Part shown: positions 44,709 to 54,965 of the stretch, one piece after another
Numbering within the stretch: the stretch's first letter is position 1
How the letters are laid out: every line of letters begins with the position of its first letter
Source of the DNA: Prevotellaceae bacterium
Lineage (GTDB): Bacteria > Bacteroidota > Bacteroidia > Bacteroidales > Paludibacteraceae
Direction of reading: 5' to 3'
Assembly: GCA_020636675.1 (NCBI GenBank)
Contig: JACJXK010000019.1
Location: 1-56,160 of the forward strand
Length of the DNA: 56,160 bases
Position numbers and translations under genes: made by a program
The notes under the pieces: model-generated
What the model saw: the letters and a program-made list of their open reading frames with translations, nothing else
What the model was told of the DNA's origin: nothing
Databases searched by the model: none

Positions 44709-47700
44709 CTATACCTCAATTATTTCATTGTCTTCCACGTACCAGATGTACCCTTGGGTCTCATGTCCCATCTGAGAGAGTATGCTTTTATATTCGTTTA
44801 TCTGTTTCTCGTAGCGTTTGTTCTTCTTCCCGAATTTGAAGTCGATGACGGTCATTAAATTACCTTCTTGGATTACCCTGTCTGGACGGCGTGTCTGAAA
44901 AACTCCGTTTTTATCGTGGAAAATAAGCTCACATTCGTTAAATAGCTTGATTCCTTCTCTAAACCAGTCCGCCACTTCCGTTTTGCTGATGGCAGCCTGT
45001 ACGTAATGGATTAGTTCGTCGCGCTCACCTTCGTCCTTGATGGTTCCCTCGAATAGCAGTTTGTCTGCTGCTGCGGGTATGTCGTTTATGCTGCCGATGT
45101 TTGCGAAGAGTTGGTGCAGCAGGTTGCCCCGATTGATGTATTCGTTCACGGATGGGCCATCTTCTTCGTTGATGAAGTCTTTTGACCTGTTGGACTGTCG
45201 GAATAGAGCCTTTTGCTTATGTGAGAAATAGGAGAACCTTAATGCCTCTGGTTTTTGATTGAGTTTGTTGGCAGATTTGGACTCTTTCTTCCTCTCTTTC
45301 GTATAGAGCTGTCCGGAAGTATAAGTGCTGTTTTCTTCGTCCCATCCAGTCTGAAACTCCTCTTCTTTCTGAAATATCGAAAGCATTAACTCAGACACAT
45401 CTCTTGATAACTTGTCGCTTTCTCTTTTCTTCTCCTTCTCTTCTTGCCGATGTCCGAACAAAATCATATTCTTCTCGGCTCTTGTGAGTGCCACGTAGAG
45501 TAGATTCAGGTTGTCTACAATCAGTTGTTCCGTCTCCTCTTCATATTCTTTCTCGAAAATGGAATTTTCCATCTCTTTCCCGTATTTGATGGGAAGAAGA
45601 GGCAGTTCCGAATAGGGTTGCTCGTCTGTGGAGCACCATAGCAGGGGACTGAGGCCTTGTTCATGGGTGAGTGCCCAGTCGCAGAAAGGAAGGATGACCG
45701 TGTGGAACTCCAATCCTTTGGATTTGTGGATGGACATGATTTTTATTCCGTTTATTTCGCTGCTGAACGGGATGGTTTTTCCTCTCAATGTCTTTTCCCA
45801 ATGGGAAAGGAATGCTTGTATGTCTGACGATTTGTTGACCAGAAAATCGTTGATTCCATCGAGAAATGAGTACATGTAGCTCTCTTGCCCGTTTATGGTG
45901 TCGAGGTGCATGGTCCGGTATATCTCCTCTACCATCTCGTAGAGAGGAAGTAAGGCGGCTTTCTTTAACGAAGACTCTAGTTCCATGATGCCGGTTGAAC
46001 ATTCTTGGCTCATCTGTCCGGCTAGTTGGCTTATGTCTTGTTTGCCTATCTCCGATTGGTAGGAGAGCGAGAGTTGTGCCTTATATATCGGGTTCTCCGG
46101 ATGTGCGATGTATTGTAGTGCCTGAATAATCATCTGTACGGCGACGGATGAGTCCAGCCGGTAAGCTTCGTCTGATATCACATCGTAGATGAAGTCCTTT
46201 TCCGGATTGTTCTTCTTGTAGTCGGAGAGGTATTCGGCGATTAGAGGGATGCTTTTGTTCTTCCTGACTAGTATGGTTATCTCGTCGGCACGGATGCCTT
46301 GGCTTTGCAGGTTCTCTATCTTTTCTACGAGTCTGGCGAGTGTGTTTTCGTAATATTCTTCTTTCTTGCCGGAAATGAATTCAACGCAGACAGATCCCTC
46401 TTTCTCCTTCTTCGAACAATCTTGTGCCACATCGGAGTATCCCTTCTGCATATTCTCGTTCTTGTCTTCCATGAATAGGTTTATTTCCTTTATGGCAGAC
46501 AGGAATATGCGGTTGTTGAACTGTATTATTTCAGATTCGCTTCTCCAATTGGTCTTTAATGGAATGATGTCGATGCCCACTCGTGGCAGCTCCTTGTCCA
46601 GATTGCCTAGTATTCGCCAGTCTCCGTTTCTCCATCGGTAGATGGATTGTTTCTGGTCTCCGACAATGAGGCTCATGGCGTTTTGGGAAAGGCCCTCCAT
46701 GAGCAAAGGCTTGAAGTTTTCCCATTGCACCATGCTGGTGTCCTGAAACTCATCAATCATGATGTGTCTTAGTGTGGCTCCTATCTTTTCGTAGATGAAA
46801 GGGGCGTCGTTTTGGTCAATCAGTTCGTTGAGTAGGTTGGGTGTGTCTGCCAGCATGAAGCGGTTGTCTTCGTTGTTTATTTCGCGTACGGTCTCCGCAA
46901 TGTCGTATAGCAGACCTACTTTGTTGATGTGTTTTAAAATGAGGTTGCAGGTGTTGATGTGTTTGCCGTTTTTAGTGCGTATCTCTTCCGTATTACTCAA
47001 AATGTCGATGAAATGGCTTTCTGCCAAGGCGATGACAATCTTTTGCATCGGACCTTTTTTTGCCCATTTCTCCGCATCTTCAAGGCATGCTGAAGCGCGG
47101 GAGCCCATGTCGCTTTTAAAATCTTTTTTTTCCAGTATTTTGTTGAAGTAACCGGCCACGCCACTGATTCCGTATGCAAAATCTTCCGTTTTAATCGCAT
47201 TTTCTTCGCATTTGTCACGGAATTTCTGCGCACAAAGGATAATCTCCTCTTCTTTTGAATCCTTTATCTTGTAGAGTATCTCTTTGTATAGCTTGAGATA
47301 TTTTTTGTCTCTCAGCTTTTCTGTAATGTCTTTCTCTTTCTCTTTGTAATCTTCGCGGAAGATGTTGTATCCGAAACTCTCAAGCTCTTGGCTCAATTTC
47401 CAGTCGGAACCGTTTTCTACTTTTTCATCGATGTAGTCGCTAATCCATTTCAGAAGGTCGCTGTCTTCTTTCACTTTGGAGAACATCTGGACAATGGCCT
47501 CCTGTAGGATGGGGGTGACGTTTATCTCGATGTTCATGTAGGCTCCGAGTCCAAGCTCTTTCGCTAGGTTTCTGAGTATGGATTGGAAGAAACTGTCTAT
47601 TGTTTCGATGCGGAAACGGCTGTAGTCGTGGAGCATCATGGTCAATGCGGTCTGAGACCGTTTTCTAATTCTGTCGTAACTCCATTTCTCATCGCCTTGA

Positions 47701-47966
47701 GAAAGCTCTCTCTGTATGGTTTTTAGATAACTGTCAGATTCTTCCAACCCGTTGGCGATGCCGAATAACTCCGTCAGAATGCGGCTTTTCATCTCTGTCG
47801 TGGCTTTGTTTGTGAATGTCACGGCAAGGATGTTGGCGTACTCCGATGTGTTTTGGATGATGAGTTTCAGATACTCTACGACTAGCCGGTATGTTTTGCC
47901 GGAACCAGCAGAAGCCTTGTATACTTTTAGCGTCGAATCGGACATTTTTTTTAGTTTAGTGGACAT
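44709..47966 (-). CDS. AddA/RecB-like UvrD helicase-nuclease
   Basis: 1085 residues. Superfamily 1 helicase motifs are in order: Walker A YKASAGSGKTYRLV near 18, ILAVTFTNKAT (Ia), MIDEFQDTS (II), LIVGDQKQSIYRWRNGD (III), IMSIHKSKGLEF (V) and LLYVALTRAEKNMILFG (VI). The last ~200 residues hold a PD-(D/E)XK nuclease with TVIDFKFGKKNKRYEKQINEYK (D-x-K and Q-x-x-x-Y). This is the layout of AddA, the end-processing and recombination helicase; the AddB partner is not in the window. It is the last gene of the long minus-strand run and sits next to the Septu pair. Confidence 0.88.
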   Translation of the reverse strand: MSTKLKKMSDSTLKVYKASAGSGKTYRLVVEYLKLIIQNTSEYANILAVTFTNKATTEMKSRILTELFGIANGLEESDSYLKTIQRELSQGDEKWSYDRIRKRSQTALTMMLHDYSRFRIETIDSFFQSILRNLAKELGLGAYMNIEINVTPILQEAIVQMFSKVKEDSDLLKWISDYIDEKVENGSDWKLSQELESFGYNIFREDYKEKEKDITEKLRDKKYLKLYKEILYKIKDSKEEEIILCAQKFRDKCEENAIKTEDFAYGISGVAGYFNKILEKKDFKSDMGSRASACLEDAEKWAKKGPMQKIVIALAESHFIDILSNTEEIRTKNGKHINTCNLILKHINKVGLLYDIAETVREINNEDNRFMLADTPNLLNELIDQNDAPFIYEKIGATLRHIMIDEFQDTSMVQWENFKPLLMEGLSQNAMSLIVGDQKQSIYRWRNGDWRILGNLDKELPRVGIDIIPLKTNWRSESEIIQFNNRIFLSAIKEINLFMEDKNENMQKGYSDVAQDCSKKEKEGSVCVEFISGKKEEYYENTLARLVEKIENLQSQGIRADEITILVRKNKSIPLIAEYLSDYKKNNPEKDFIYDVISDEAYRLDSSVAVQMIIQALQYIAHPENPIYKAQLSLSYQSEIGKQDISQLAGQMSQECSTGIMELESSLKKAALLPLYEMVEEIYRTMHLDTINGQESYMYSFLDGINDFLVNKSSDIQAFLSHWEKTLRGKTIPFSSEINGIKIMSIHKSKGLEFHTVILPFCDWALTHEQGLSPLLWCSTDEQPYSELPLLPIKYGKEMENSIFEKEYEEETEQLIVDNLNLLYVALTRAEKNMILFGHRQEEKEKKRESDKLSRDVSELMLSIFQKEEEFQTGWDEENSTYTSGQLYTKERKKESKSANKLNQKPEALRFSYFSHKQKALFRQSNRSKDFINEEDGPSVNEYINRGNLLHQLFANIGSINDIPAAADKLLFEGTIKDEGERDELIHYVQAAISKTEVADWFREGIKLFNECELIFHDKNGVFQTRRPDRVIQEGNLMTVIDFKFGKKNKRYEKQINEYKSILSQMGHETQGYIWYVEDNEIIEV

Positions 47967-47977
47967 GGAAGATCAAA

Positions 47978-48421
47978 TTAGCCGAGAACGGCAAAGTGCA
48001 ACTGCATCCAAACAATGTATCTTATCGTCTTTCCGACAAACATGAATGCCAATACCAGCCATACGTTGCTACGTAGAAATCCAAGAGCTACGGCAATCAA
48101 ATCTCCTACCACGGGAAGAAAGGTGAGTGCGGCGAGAATGGAGCCTTTCCCTTGAGCCCAAGCCTTTACTTTTTCCATCTTCTCGTATTTGATCTTCAGA
48201 TATTTTTCCATCCATTCCGTTTTTCCCAACAGTCCAATCCAGTAGCAGGTGAGCCCGCCTAGGGTGTTGCCTATGGCTGCGGAGAAAAGACATCCCGCAG
48301 GGTCTAGCCCGGCTACCAATAGCGAACTTAGTACAACCTCAGAGCTTAGAGGCAGGATGGTTGCAGCCAGAAAAGAGGCTAGGAAAAGTCCGAAATATCC
48401 GTATGTGGCGAAGTTCTCCAT
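47978..48421 (-). CDS. YqaA-like small DedA/VTT-family membrane protein
   Basis: 147 residues with about four hydrophobic segments. LPLSSEVVLSSLLVAG and NTLGGLTCYWIG are the family's first conserved block, and LTFLPVVGDLIAVALGFLR the second. DedA-like proteins move phospholipid carriers or help membrane homeostasis; the YqaA branch has no assigned substrate. It is 11 bases before addA and 6 bases after the next gene upstream, so co-transcribed. Confidence 0.82.
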   Translation of the reverse strand: MENFATYGYFGLFLASFLAATILPLSSEVVLSSLLVAGLDPAGCLFSAAIGNTLGGLTCYWIGLLGKTEWMEKYLKIKYEKMEKVKAWAQGKGSILAALTFLPVVGDLIAVALGFLRSNVWLVLAFMFVGKTIRYIVWMQLHFAVLG

Positions 48422-48427
48422 CTTGTG

Positions 48428-49417
48428 TTATCCAAAAAAGAATAGAATGCCGGAGCCTATCGCGAATAGAAGTATGGCGATCCGTGTGAATTTGCTTTCG
48501 TTTAATGAAAAGTACCTGCCTAAGATGATACTCAGAAATAGAATGAGAGGGAAGGCCAAAATGTCGCTCCCAGGTACTCTTAGAAACAAGAGAAGTAATG
48601 TCCATAAAAAGAGTATTATCAGATGAGAAAACTCTTTCCTTGGCTTTATGTTGTCTTGTGTGTCGCCTACCGAGAAGTTGAAAATGGATAAGATTGCGAG
48701 TATACCCAAAAAAGATATATATAGAATGCTGAGGGTGGAATATTCAAATTTAGTGTGGAAGATGTCGACGCCATCTGTAATATACGTGACCAAGGTCTCC
48801 GGATGTCCTACCCAAAGATAGGCGAGGAATGTGTATAGATAGGGGAGAATGAGCCCCATCGACAAGGCAACGACTGTACGCATGTTGAGCATGGAACAGC
48901 TGTATGCGAATAGTATGAATGGAATGACGTATGTGATGCTGGAAATGGAGAACAACGAGGCTATGGACAATAAAAAGGCCACGTTGAACGCTTGTATCGG
49001 ATTGCCTTTGTTGACGTAGAAAAAGGAGGCATATAAGGCCGTCATCGCGATGAGGGTGACAAGCATGCCTGCCGATAGGCAATGGGGCTGTATGAGAATG
49101 GATCCGATTATGAGAAAAAACAGAGGGGGGAGAATTGTCCTTACCCGAATGAAGGAGAAAACCTCGTTGAAATGGAGTAAAATGAAATTGATGAGCAGAA
49201 AAATGCCGAAGCTAATGGCTTTTCCGATAGACGAACAAGTTGGGAAGCCGGATTCTATCAGAGAAAAAAGGGGAGAGCTGCCTATTACGGCACTCTCCTC
49301 CTTTGTGCTAAGGGATGGGAAAAACAGATCGTACCATAGGATACAAGCAAGTATAATGCAGAATATGAAATTCTGGGCACTCGGTGCAATAGTATCTGTT
49401 AATCTACCTTGTCGCAT
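48428..49417 (-). CDS. Polytopic membrane protein of unknown function (DUF6427-like)
   Basis: 329 residues with about 9-10 hydrophobic helices and short loops, e.g. FIFCIILACILWYDLFF at the start and ILLFAIGSGILFFFG at the end. The length and helix pattern recall the DUF6427 family next to purD in Bacteroidota, but this is from general memory. No catalytic motif. It begins 13 bases after purD. Confidence 0.55.
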   Translation of the reverse strand: MRQGRLTDTIAPSAQNFIFCIILACILWYDLFFPSLSTKEESAVIGSSPLFSLIESGFPTCSSIGKAISFGIFLLINFILLHFNEVFSFIRVRTILPPLFFLIIGSILIQPHCLSAGMLVTLIAMTALYASFFYVNKGNPIQAFNVAFLLSIASLFSISSITYVIPFILFAYSCSMLNMRTVVALSMGLILPYLYTFLAYLWVGHPETLVTYITDGVDIFHTKFEYSTLSILYISFLGILAILSIFNFSVGDTQDNIKPRKEFSHLIILFLWTLLLLFLRVPGSDILAFPLILFLSIILGRYFSLNESKFTRIAILLFAIGSGILFFFG

Positions 49418-49430
49418 CTCTCTCCCTTTC

Positions 49431-50702
49431 TTATTTCAAATCACGACCGATGTCTGAACGAAAATATTTTTTCTCGAAGTTGATCTTCTGCGCATTCTCG
49501 AAAGATTGCTTCAGGGCCTCCTCCTTGTCTTTTCCGTAAGAACTTACGGCGATTACTCTACCTCCGTTCGTGAGAAGTTTCCCGTCCGAGAGTTTCGTCC
49601 CTGCATGGAAGGCGATGCTGTCTTTTATCCCTTCCAGTCCGGTGATGACTTTCCCCTTCTCGTAAGCCTCAGGATAGCCTCCTGATACCAACATGACGGT
49701 GACGGCTGCCCGCTCGTCTTCGATGAGCGTTTTGCTGTCAAGGTCGCCATTGGCTACGCCTTCAAATAAATCGACCAAGTCTGATTTTATTCTCAACATG
49801 ACGGCCTCTGTCTCTGGGTCTCCCATCCTGACGTTGTATTCGATGACCATCGGCTCGTTTTTCACATTGATCAGACCTAAAAAGATAAAGCCTTTGTAAC
49901 ATATATTTTCATCCTTGAGTCCTTTTATGGTAGGAATGACAATCCGTTCCTCCACTTTTTTCATGAAAGTCTCGTCGGCGAACGGAACCGGAGATACCGA
50001 TCCCATGCCACCTGTGTTGAGCCCAGTGTCACCTTCTCCTACTCGTTTGTAATCCTTCGCCACTGGTAATATCTTGTAGTTTTCTCCGTCGGATAGGACG
50101 AATACGGAACATTCGATTCCGGATAGAAATTCTTCGATGACTACGGTAGAACTTGCGTTTCCGAATTTGCCGTCGAGCATGTTCTTTAGTTCCCGTTTCG
50201 CTTCTTCCAAGTCAGAAATGATGAGCACTCCTTTCCCTGCGGCAAGTCCGTCTGCCTTTAGTACGTATGGAGCCTCTAGTGTCTCAAGAAATTTGCATCC
50301 TTCTTCTATCGTCTCGGATACAAAGCTTTTGTATCTTGCAGTTGGGATGTTGTGACGTATCATGAAGGCTTTGGCAAAATCCTTGCTGCCTTCTAGTTGC
50401 GCACCTTCTTTGGAAGGACCGATGACGGGAATGGACTTCAACTTGTCATCGTTCTGGAAATAATCGTAAATGCCTTTCACCAAAGGATCTTCCGGACCAA
50501 CGACAATCATATCCACCTTTTTCTCGATGGCAAACTTGCCGATGGCATCGAAATCGTCAGCTGCGATGGCTACATTCTCGCCGACAGAGGCTGTGCCTCC
50601 GTTTCCCGGAGCTATATATAACTTGGATACCTTGGAGCTTTGGGCTATCTTCCACGCTAATGCGTGCTCTCTTCCTCCCGAACCTAATAATAAAATATTC
50701 AT
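49431..50702 (-). CDS. purD: Phosphoribosylamine-glycine ligase (GAR synthetase)
   Basis: Second step of purine synthesis: phosphoribosylamine + glycine + ATP to GAR. ATP-grasp enzyme; start at the ATG at 50702 so that the protein opens MNILLLGSGGREHALAWKI. Other blocks: VGPEDPLVKGIYDYF, FMIRHNIPTARY, YVLKADGLAAGKGV, NTGGMGSVSPVPF, and VEYNVRMGDPETEAVM with the metal ligands. 423 residues, normal length. An in-frame ATG at 50774 adds 24 residues unlike the family. Confidence 0.97.
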   Translation of the reverse strand: MNILLLGSGGREHALAWKIAQSSKVSKLYIAPGNGGTASVGENVAIAADDFDAIGKFAIEKKVDMIVVGPEDPLVKGIYDYFQNDDKLKSIPVIGPSKEGAQLEGSKDFAKAFMIRHNIPTARYKSFVSETIEEGCKFLETLEAPYVLKADGLAAGKGVLIISDLEEAKRELKNMLDGKFGNASSTVVIEEFLSGIECSVFVLSDGENYKILPVAKDYKRVGEGDTGLNTGGMGSVSPVPFADETFMKKVEERIVIPTIKGLKDENICYKGFIFLGLINVKNEPMVIEYNVRMGDPETEAVMLRIKSDLVDLFEGVANGDLDSKTLIEDERAAVTVMLVSGGYPEAYEKGKVITGLEGIKDSIAFHAGTKLSDGKLLTNGGRVIAVSSYGKDKEEALKQSFENAQKINFEKKYFRSDIGRDLK

Positions 50703-50760
50703 CTTTTTTGACAATTTAGAAGTAGAACAAAAAGTCCTTACTGGTGTTTCCTTGTTTGAA

Positions 50761-51447
50761 TCAAATCGTGTCAAGTGATAACGCTTGCTTTATTATGGTA
50801 GCACTTTTGCTTCTGATGCTTTGTGCTACTACCCGGCTGCTTAATACCTCAAACCTATATCCCTCTTTCAGTAAAAACTCGATGGCTTTTGGTAACGCAT
50901 ATTTCATGTTTTTCTCCGCTTTAAGAGAGTCATGGAATACAATGACAGACCCGTTTCTGGCATACTTCCTCACAACGTTGAAGACAAAGTCTCCGCTGAG
51001 ACTCTGGTTGTAGTCTCTTGTGATGACGTCCCACATGACAACCTGATATTTTTTCTTTAACTGAATCAGTTGACGGATGGTGAGCTGTCCGTGGGGTGGA
51101 CGGTACAACCTGCTGTGTATGTAAGAGTCTGCCTTCTCAACGTTCTCCAGATATTTTTTGGTCATGTACTTGAACCCTTGGATGTGGTTGAAGGAGTGGT
51201 TGCCCACTTTGTGCCCGGCTTTTATCACACTTTCGAAAACATCAGGGTGTTTTCTTACGTTGTCTCCAACGCAGAAAAAAGTTGCCTTGATGTTGTATCT
51301 CTTCAGCATGTCTAGTACCCAAGGCGTTACTTCCGGAATAGGACCGTCGTCAAATGTGAGATAGACGGTCTTCTCCTTTTGGGGGATTCGCCAAACGGCA
51401 TTCGGGAAAAACATCCTGAATGCCGTTGGTGTTTGTTCTATAAGCAT
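50761..51447 (-). CDS. Polysaccharide deacetylase (NodB homology domain, CE4-like)
   Basis: 228 residues, almost all catalytic domain. Motif 1 TVYLTFDDGP has the catalytic base and first metal Asp; motif 2 HSFNH supplies the His ligands; motif 3 RPPHG; motif 4 MWDVITRDYNQ; motif 5 IVFHDS with the catalytic His. No signal peptide or membrane anchor is seen, so the protein may be cytoplasmic or exported otherwise. Likely removes N-acetyl groups from a glycan. Directly adjacent to the DUF2723 gene. Confidence 0.9.
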   Translation of the reverse strand: MLIEQTPTAFRMFFPNAVWRIPQKEKTVYLTFDDGPIPEVTPWVLDMLKRYNIKATFFCVGDNVRKHPDVFESVIKAGHKVGNHSFNHIQGFKYMTKKYLENVEKADSYIHSRLYRPPHGQLTIRQLIQLKKKYQVVMWDVITRDYNQSLSGDFVFNVVRKYARNGSVIVFHDSLKAEKNMKYALPKAIEFLLKEGYRFEVLSSRVVAQSIRSKSATIIKQALSLDTI

Positions 51448-54400
51448 TTATTTGCCGTATGATTTATAAATGTTGCTATATTTCTTTAGCAATTCATAAT
51501 CGGGTTCGAAGGATTCATTGTCGTATTTCTCTTCTATCCTTAGGATTTCGGAGAAGATACCCAAGTATTCCTCGAATTCGCCCATCGCCTTTTTCCGGAT
51601 GGAAGGATCCATCGCAGATATCCAATTGAGATACTGCAATGAGGTCTTCTTGAGGTCGGAAATGATAACATTGGCCTTGTCTCCTTGGTCTAGCAGGAGG
51701 TATTGATTGGCCAACAAAAGGGATACGTAAGAGTTCGGAACGGTGGAGCTAGGGATGACCTTCATGCAGTAGTCGAGTGCGGCTATTGCACTGTCTTTCT
51801 TTCCCTCCTTCATTAGAGCGTCGACCAAACGGTAGAACATATGACGGAATGTTGTTGTCATGCGGAGGTTGTTCTCGTCCAGATATACCTTCGGATTTTC
51901 AATGCCTCCCCATTTGAACTTATGCATCATGTTGTCGTACATGGCCTCTGTGTTTACGCGTCCGTCTTTGTCTTTGATAGGAACAATCCTGTATGCTAAA
52001 CCTTCTAGTTGGAAATAATCTCTCAATCCTAGGTAACTGTCGTTTCCGACCGTTACGGCGTAGTAAATAGGACGTTCCCAATTGTTGTGCTGCAACATAT
52101 CCAGAATCATGATTTCGTGTTTGCCCAAATAGCGTTTGTCTCCTAGGTCGATGTCCATATTTGTGACAATCATATCGGAGTCTTTGGCTTGGACAGTTCC
52201 TGACTCGATGGCGGCGTCTGGGTCTACCGGTAGGTACATCTTGTTGGACGGAATGAAGTCAAAGTCGTTTCCGTATCCGGCAAGTTGTTTGTATCTAGGG
52301 TCCGGACTTGTCAATACTGTCATGGCGTCAGCCACCTCGATGGAGTCGTTGATCATGTTCAGTATGTATGCCACGTCCAGTTTCCCGTTTGAATACTGTT
52401 CCGGCTTGAGTGATATAGGTAGCGCCTGCGATTCGTAGGCTTGCCGTTTCATCTGATCCACGTACCAACCCATCTGCAAATAGCTCAGGTTTGCCACACG
52501 GACGTCTGTCCTTACGCCTTCCACCTCCTGGTTGTACCATAGAGGGAATGTGTCGTTGTCGCCGTTGGTGAAGATGATGGCGTTAGGCGCCACCGACAAC
52601 AAGTAATTCTGACCGAAGTCTCTTGCTGTATATCTGCCAGAACGGTCGTGGTCGTCCCAGTTTTGGGCAGCCATCAATGCCGGTACCGGCAAACATATCA
52701 AAGTGGCGATGGTTGCGGAGAGTTTCTTGCCGAGTATGCTCGAGAGACATTTGGTGATGAACATCACGCCAAATCCTATCCAGATACAGAATGCGTAGAA
52801 AGAACCTGCGTAGGCGTAGTCACGCTCTCTTGGCTGGTATGGCGTCTGGTTCAGATAAAGAACGATGGCCAGACCTGTCATGAAGAAAAGAATGAATGTG
52901 AGCCAGAAGTTCTGCATGCTTCTTCTCTTGTCGCTTATCATGTAAAGGATGCCGAGGATGCCTAAGATCAGAGGCAAGAAGAAGTACGTATTGCGTCCTT
53001 TGTTATTCTTCTGTAAATCTGGAAGATTGCTTTGGTCTCCCAGAATGAAACTATCGATGAAGTTGATGCCGCTTATCCAATTTCCGTTGGTCACTTCGCC
53101 ATGGCCTTGAATGTCATTCTGCCTGCCTACGAAGTTCCACATGAAATATCTCCAATACATGAATCCTACTTGATAACGGAAGAAGAACATCAAGTTTTCT
53201 CCGAAGGTAGGCACTGTGGCAGATTGAGTCTGTCCCATGTTCTCGTATTGAATCTTGCGGCCTTTTATGCTTCCCCACTCTTTATATGCGTTTATGTGGC
53301 TTTGTTGCTTGCTGTACATACGAGGGAAAATCATGTTGAACGCGTCGACGTATCTGTACTTTTCTTTGTGCCCGTACATCTCGTATTGGTCTGGCTCCCC
53401 GGGTGCGGATTTTATCTTCTTGGCCCAAAGAGCTTCTCCCACTTTGCTGTCTACTTTCCATCCGTCGTTGTCTTTCACCCTTTTGTATTCGGCTGCGTAT
53501 GATTCGCCATAAAGGAGAGGAGTGTCGCCATATTGGTCACGATTGAGGTAACTCTTCAGTGTGAACACGTCGTCTGGCGAGTTCTGGTCCATTGGCGTGT
53601 TGGCCGCCGAGCGGATGACTATCGTCGCATACGAGGAGTATCCGAGCAAAATCACTGCCGAACAAAGTAGAATCAGATTTAGCATCGGCATGTTTACCCA
53701 CTTGCGTTTAAGGAACAATACCATGCAAAGTGCGACTATGAGTATGATTCCCAAAAGGATGTGACTGCCAAAGAATGGAATTCCTAACAGTGATATGGAT
53801 AGTATGAAAGCTATTCTTGAACGGAGGTTGCTGCCGGTGAACGTACTGGCAGGTTCGTCATCCTTCTCCTTGTATGTCTCAATAATGCCCCATACAAGAC
53901 ATCCTACTGTCAACATGGCATAGAATAGGGTTCCGATGTTGAATCCAAAACCGAACACGTTGACGAACAACAGTTCGAACCATCCGGCTACCTGCACGAA
54001 TCCGGGAACCAATCCGTAAAGGATGATGGCCAGTAGCACGAAAGATATGCCTAACGTCAGAAGTGTTCCCTTGACGCTAGGTTCGTACTTTTTGTAGTAA
54101 TATACTAATGCCAAAACGGGAACTGCCAATAAGTTCAGTAGATGGACACCGATGGAAAGTCCCATCAGATAGGCTATCAGAACCAACCATCTGTTGGCAT
54201 GAGGCTGGTCGGCTACGTCTTCCCATTTGAGCATGGCCCAGAACACGACGGCGGTGAATAATGAAGAGAAGGCGTAAACCTCACCCTCGACGGCCGAGAA
54301 CCAGAACGTGTCCGAGAATGTATATGCTAATGCGCCCACTACGCCACTGCCTATGATGGCGATGATGTTGCCTGCGCTTAAATCTTCTTCTTCCTCAATC

Positions 54401-54714
54401 AATGCCCTGCGGACAAGGTGTGTGATGGTCCAGAATAGGAACAAGATGCAGAGCCCGCTGCAAAGAGCGGAAAACGTATTGACCATCATGGCTACATGAG
54501 CCTGGTCGGAAGCAAAAAGGGTGAAAAAACGTGCTGTGAGCATGAAGAACGGTGCGCCCGGTGGATGCCCGACTTCCAATTTGTCTGCGGTAGAAATAAA
54601 TTCACCACAATCCCAGAAACTTGCGGTAGGCTCAATCGTCATTGTGTAGACTGCTGCCGCAATCGCAAAAACAATCCATCCTGAGATGTTGTTGATTAAT
54701 CTGAACGATTTCAT
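51448..54714 (-). CDS. DUF2723 polytopic membrane protein (putative glycosyl/O-mannosyl transferase-like)
   Basis: 1088 residues. The first ~360 residues are a PMT-like membrane domain with about 10-12 helices and the DUF2723 opening TIEPTASFWDCGEFISTADKLEVGHPPGAP. A long luminal/periplasmic middle and more helices follow, including TGLAIVLYLNQTPYQPRERDYAY. A soluble C-terminal part ends in helical repeats (about 980-1080) that look TPR-like. The FWDCGE acidic pair matches the catalytic-loop style of GT-C transferases. Transfer of sugar from a lipid carrier is the family expectation, not shown. First gene of the run with deacetylase and purD. Confidence 0.85.
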   Translation of the reverse strand: MKSFRLINNISGWIVFAIAAAVYTMTIEPTASFWDCGEFISTADKLEVGHPPGAPFFMLTARFFTLFASDQAHVAMMVNTFSALCSGLCILFLFWTITHLVRRALIEEEEDLSAGNIIAIIGSGVVGALAYTFSDTFWFSAVEGEVYAFSSLFTAVVFWAMLKWEDVADQPHANRWLVLIAYLMGLSIGVHLLNLLAVPVLALVYYYKKYEPSVKGTLLTLGISFVLLAIILYGLVPGFVQVAGWFELLFVNVFGFGFNIGTLFYAMLTVGCLVWGIIETYKEKDDEPASTFTGSNLRSRIAFILSISLLGIPFFGSHILLGIILIVALCMVLFLKRKWVNMPMLNLILLCSAVILLGYSSYATIVIRSAANTPMDQNSPDDVFTLKSYLNRDQYGDTPLLYGESYAAEYKRVKDNDGWKVDSKVGEALWAKKIKSAPGEPDQYEMYGHKEKYRYVDAFNMIFPRMYSKQQSHINAYKEWGSIKGRKIQYENMGQTQSATVPTFGENLMFFFRYQVGFMYWRYFMWNFVGRQNDIQGHGEVTNGNWISGINFIDSFILGDQSNLPDLQKNNKGRNTYFFLPLILGILGILYMISDKRRSMQNFWLTFILFFMTGLAIVLYLNQTPYQPRERDYAYAGSFYAFCIWIGFGVMFITKCLSSILGKKLSATIATLICLPVPALMAAQNWDDHDRSGRYTARDFGQNYLLSVAPNAIIFTNGDNDTFPLWYNQEVEGVRTDVRVANLSYLQMGWYVDQMKRQAYESQALPISLKPEQYSNGKLDVAYILNMINDSIEVADAMTVLTSPDPRYKQLAGYGNDFDFIPSNKMYLPVDPDAAIESGTVQAKDSDMIVTNMDIDLGDKRYLGKHEIMILDMLQHNNWERPIYYAVTVGNDSYLGLRDYFQLEGLAYRIVPIKDKDGRVNTEAMYDNMMHKFKWGGIENPKVYLDENNLRMTTTFRHMFYRLVDALMKEGKKDSAIAALDYCMKVIPSSTVPNSYVSLLLANQYLLLDQGDKANVIISDLKKTSLQYLNWISAMDPSIRKKAMGEFEEYLGIFSEILRIEEKYDNESFEPDYELLKKYSNIYKSYGK

Positions 54715-54792
54715 TTAAAGTATAATGTTTTTATGTATGTTTCCAACCTTGCTCTTTAGCCAGCTTAATAATAAACATAAATCTAAAGCACG

Positions 54793-54800
54793 CAAAGTTA
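54793..54800 (-). promoter_or_regulatory. -7 box TAACTTTG for the DUF2723 operon
   Basis: Exact consensus on the minus strand about 78 bases before the DUF2723 start; -33 element not clear. Confidence 0.5.
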
Positions 54801-54905
54801 ATCAATTTTTCATAAGAAAAGAATTAATATTAGATAAAGGCCAGGGATTTTGGAAGAGATGTGAAAAATTGATGTTTATCTCGTGTCGTTTTTTAGACAC
54901 GGAAA

Positions 54906-54941
54906 AAGTGGGTCCTTTTTTGATAAAAAAAGGACCCACTT
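54906..54941 (-). terminator. Strong intrinsic terminator of the astacin-like gene
   Basis: 16-bp perfect stem (54906-54921 and 54926-54941) with a 4-base loop; five T follow on the minus strand. Confidence 0.85.
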
Positions 54942-54965
54942 CCCTTGAAAAGGAGATGTTGCCTA

